Origin: Natrialba swarupiae
GTDB taxonomy: Archaea; Halobacteriota; Halobacteria; Halobacteriales; Natrialbaceae
Assembly (NCBI RefSeq): GCF_008245225.1
Contig: NZ_VTAW01000009.1
Coordinates: 62,001 to 126,000, forward strand
DNA: 64,000 bases
Reading direction: 5' to 3'
This document shows, one piece after another, positions 63,342 through 64,000 of the stretch (positions are counted from its first letter, which is position 1; the number at the start of each line of letters is the position of its first letter). The translations under genes were made by a program, and so were the position numbers. The notes beneath the pieces were generated by a model that saw nothing but the letters and a program-made list of their open reading frames with translations, did not search any database and was not told the DNA's origin.

Positions 63342-63950
63342 TTAGTCCCCGCAGACGGGTGGCGCGTCGCTCGAGGCTCCGCCGACGCGCGTTCCTCGGT
63401 AGTACACTGTAACCCTCGCGTCCCCGTTGCGGGCCTTGACCCAGAAGGTTTCGGCCGTGGCGAGATCGTTCTCGACTGTGATCGTTCCCTTCCTGCGAGT
63501 CCCGGCAACTTTGTAGGTGAACGTCAGGTCGGTATCCAACCCGTGGTGGATGTAGAACTGCGCCCTGTCGTTTTTGGGATCGGTATCCTCGGGGTTGAAC
63601 GCCACGCGCCCTTTGACCTTGTCAACCGGCACGTGTTGTCCGTGTTTCTTCTTGCCTTTCTTCCCCTTCTTGCCTTTCCGCTTGCCTTTCTTCCCCTTCT
63701 TGCCTTTCCGCTTGCCCTTCTCGTCGTACTTCTTATCTCGACGCTTTCCTTTCTTGTCTTTCTTTTCGTGTTTCCGCTTGCCCTTCCCGTCGTACTTCTT
63801 GTCTCGGTGCTTTCCTTTCTTGCATTTCCGGTCTTTTTTCTCTCCAGCACTGACTGTCGTCGCACCAACGGCGGTGCCACCGACGAGTGCTCCGCTAACT
63901 GCGATACCTTTGATGGCCGCACGTCGTGAGATTCGATCGTCGTCTGTCAT
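63342..63950 (-). CDS. Tat-exported protein with lysine/glycine-rich repeat domain
   Basis: 202 residues. A Tat signal (SRRAAIKGIAVSGALVGG) is followed by about 65 residues of extreme basic low complexity, such as KGKRKGKKGKKG, with Asp/Tyr/Arg interruptions KRRDKKYDEKG and KHRDKKYDG. Residues about 105-195 are an ordinary beta-rich domain (RAQFYIHHGLDTDLTFTYKVAG, GDARVTVYYRGTRVGG). Haloarchaeal proteins are normally acidic, so a secreted polybasic region is striking. It might bind DNA, polysaccharide or surface acidic proteins. No family is recognised. Confidence 0.8.
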   Translation of the reverse strand: MTDDDRISRRAAIKGIAVSGALVGGTAVGATTVSAGEKKDRKCKKGKHRDKKYDGKGKRKHEKKDKKGKRRDKKYDEKGKRKGKKGKKGKRKGKKGKKGKKKHGQHVPVDKVKGRVAFNPEDTDPKNDRAQFYIHHGLDTDLTFTYKVAGTRRKGTITVENDLATAETFWVKARNGDARVTVYYRGTRVGGASSDAPPVCGD

Positions 63951-64000
63951 GGATATCCCTCCAGCACGACGGCGTCACCGTCGAACTGGCGAGTACCGAC

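Overview
The window is a stretch of haloarchaeal chromosome, most likely from the Natrialbales. The evidence is GC-rich coding DNA, very acidic proteins, Tat-type lipoprotein signals, archaeal ribosomal proteins S24e and S27ae, a fused Kae1-Bud32 KEOPS protein, an archaeal Trm5, diphthine synthase, and genes packed head to tail with ATGA overlaps. No rRNA, CRISPR array, replication origin or intact prophage was seen. The only clear mobile element is an IS200/IS605-type tnpA running off the left edge.

Layout, left to right. 0-11 kb: IS tnpA, a zinc-ribbon membrane protein, a radical SAM protein with a duplicated 3' end, a DUF373 membrane protein, a short-chain prenyl synthase, a chemotaxis transducer paired with a lipoprotein binding protein, EtfAB and a TRAM protein. 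11-18 kb: a DUF4129 / membrane / DUF58 / membrane operon facing a MoxR ATPase. 18-24.6 kb: a peptide/nickel-type ABC transporter operon led by a SAM methyltransferase. 25-32 kb: gamma-carbonic anhydrase, small haloarchaeal proteins and a 1476-residue exported protein with about fifteen 23-residue V-x-V-x-Q-x-Q repeats. 32-35.5 kb: a BioY-BioM-BioN biotin transporter behind a BirA-like operator, then a hexapeptide acetyltransferase. 36-40 kb: a PQQ-type beta-propeller, tRNA-Thr with tRNA-derived repeats, Trm5, a Rieske protein and RidA. 40-44.4 kb: a zinc/manganese ABC transporter with its DtxR-type regulator and three copies of one operator. 44.5-60 kb: Dph5, 6-phosphogluconate dehydrogenase, two histidine kinases, UvrA, a flavoprotein, BNR and PQQ propellers. 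60-64 kb: S24e, S27ae, Kae1-Bud32, RidA, tRNA-Ser and an exported lysine-rich protein.

Working together: the metal-uptake genes, their regulator and an orphan promoter upstream of a structured non-coding stretch look like one regulon. The biotin genes form a self-contained repressed uptake operon. The transducer and binding protein form a chemotaxis pair of the Halobacterium BasT/BasB kind. S24e, S27ae and Kae1-Bud32 form a translation cluster.

The least explained items are the 23-residue repeat protein, the lysine-rich exported protein, the orphan metal-box promoter with downstream hairpins, the tRNA-Thr-derived alternating repeats, and short 7-8 bp stem / 3 nt loop hairpins found inside two coding insertions and one intergenic region.
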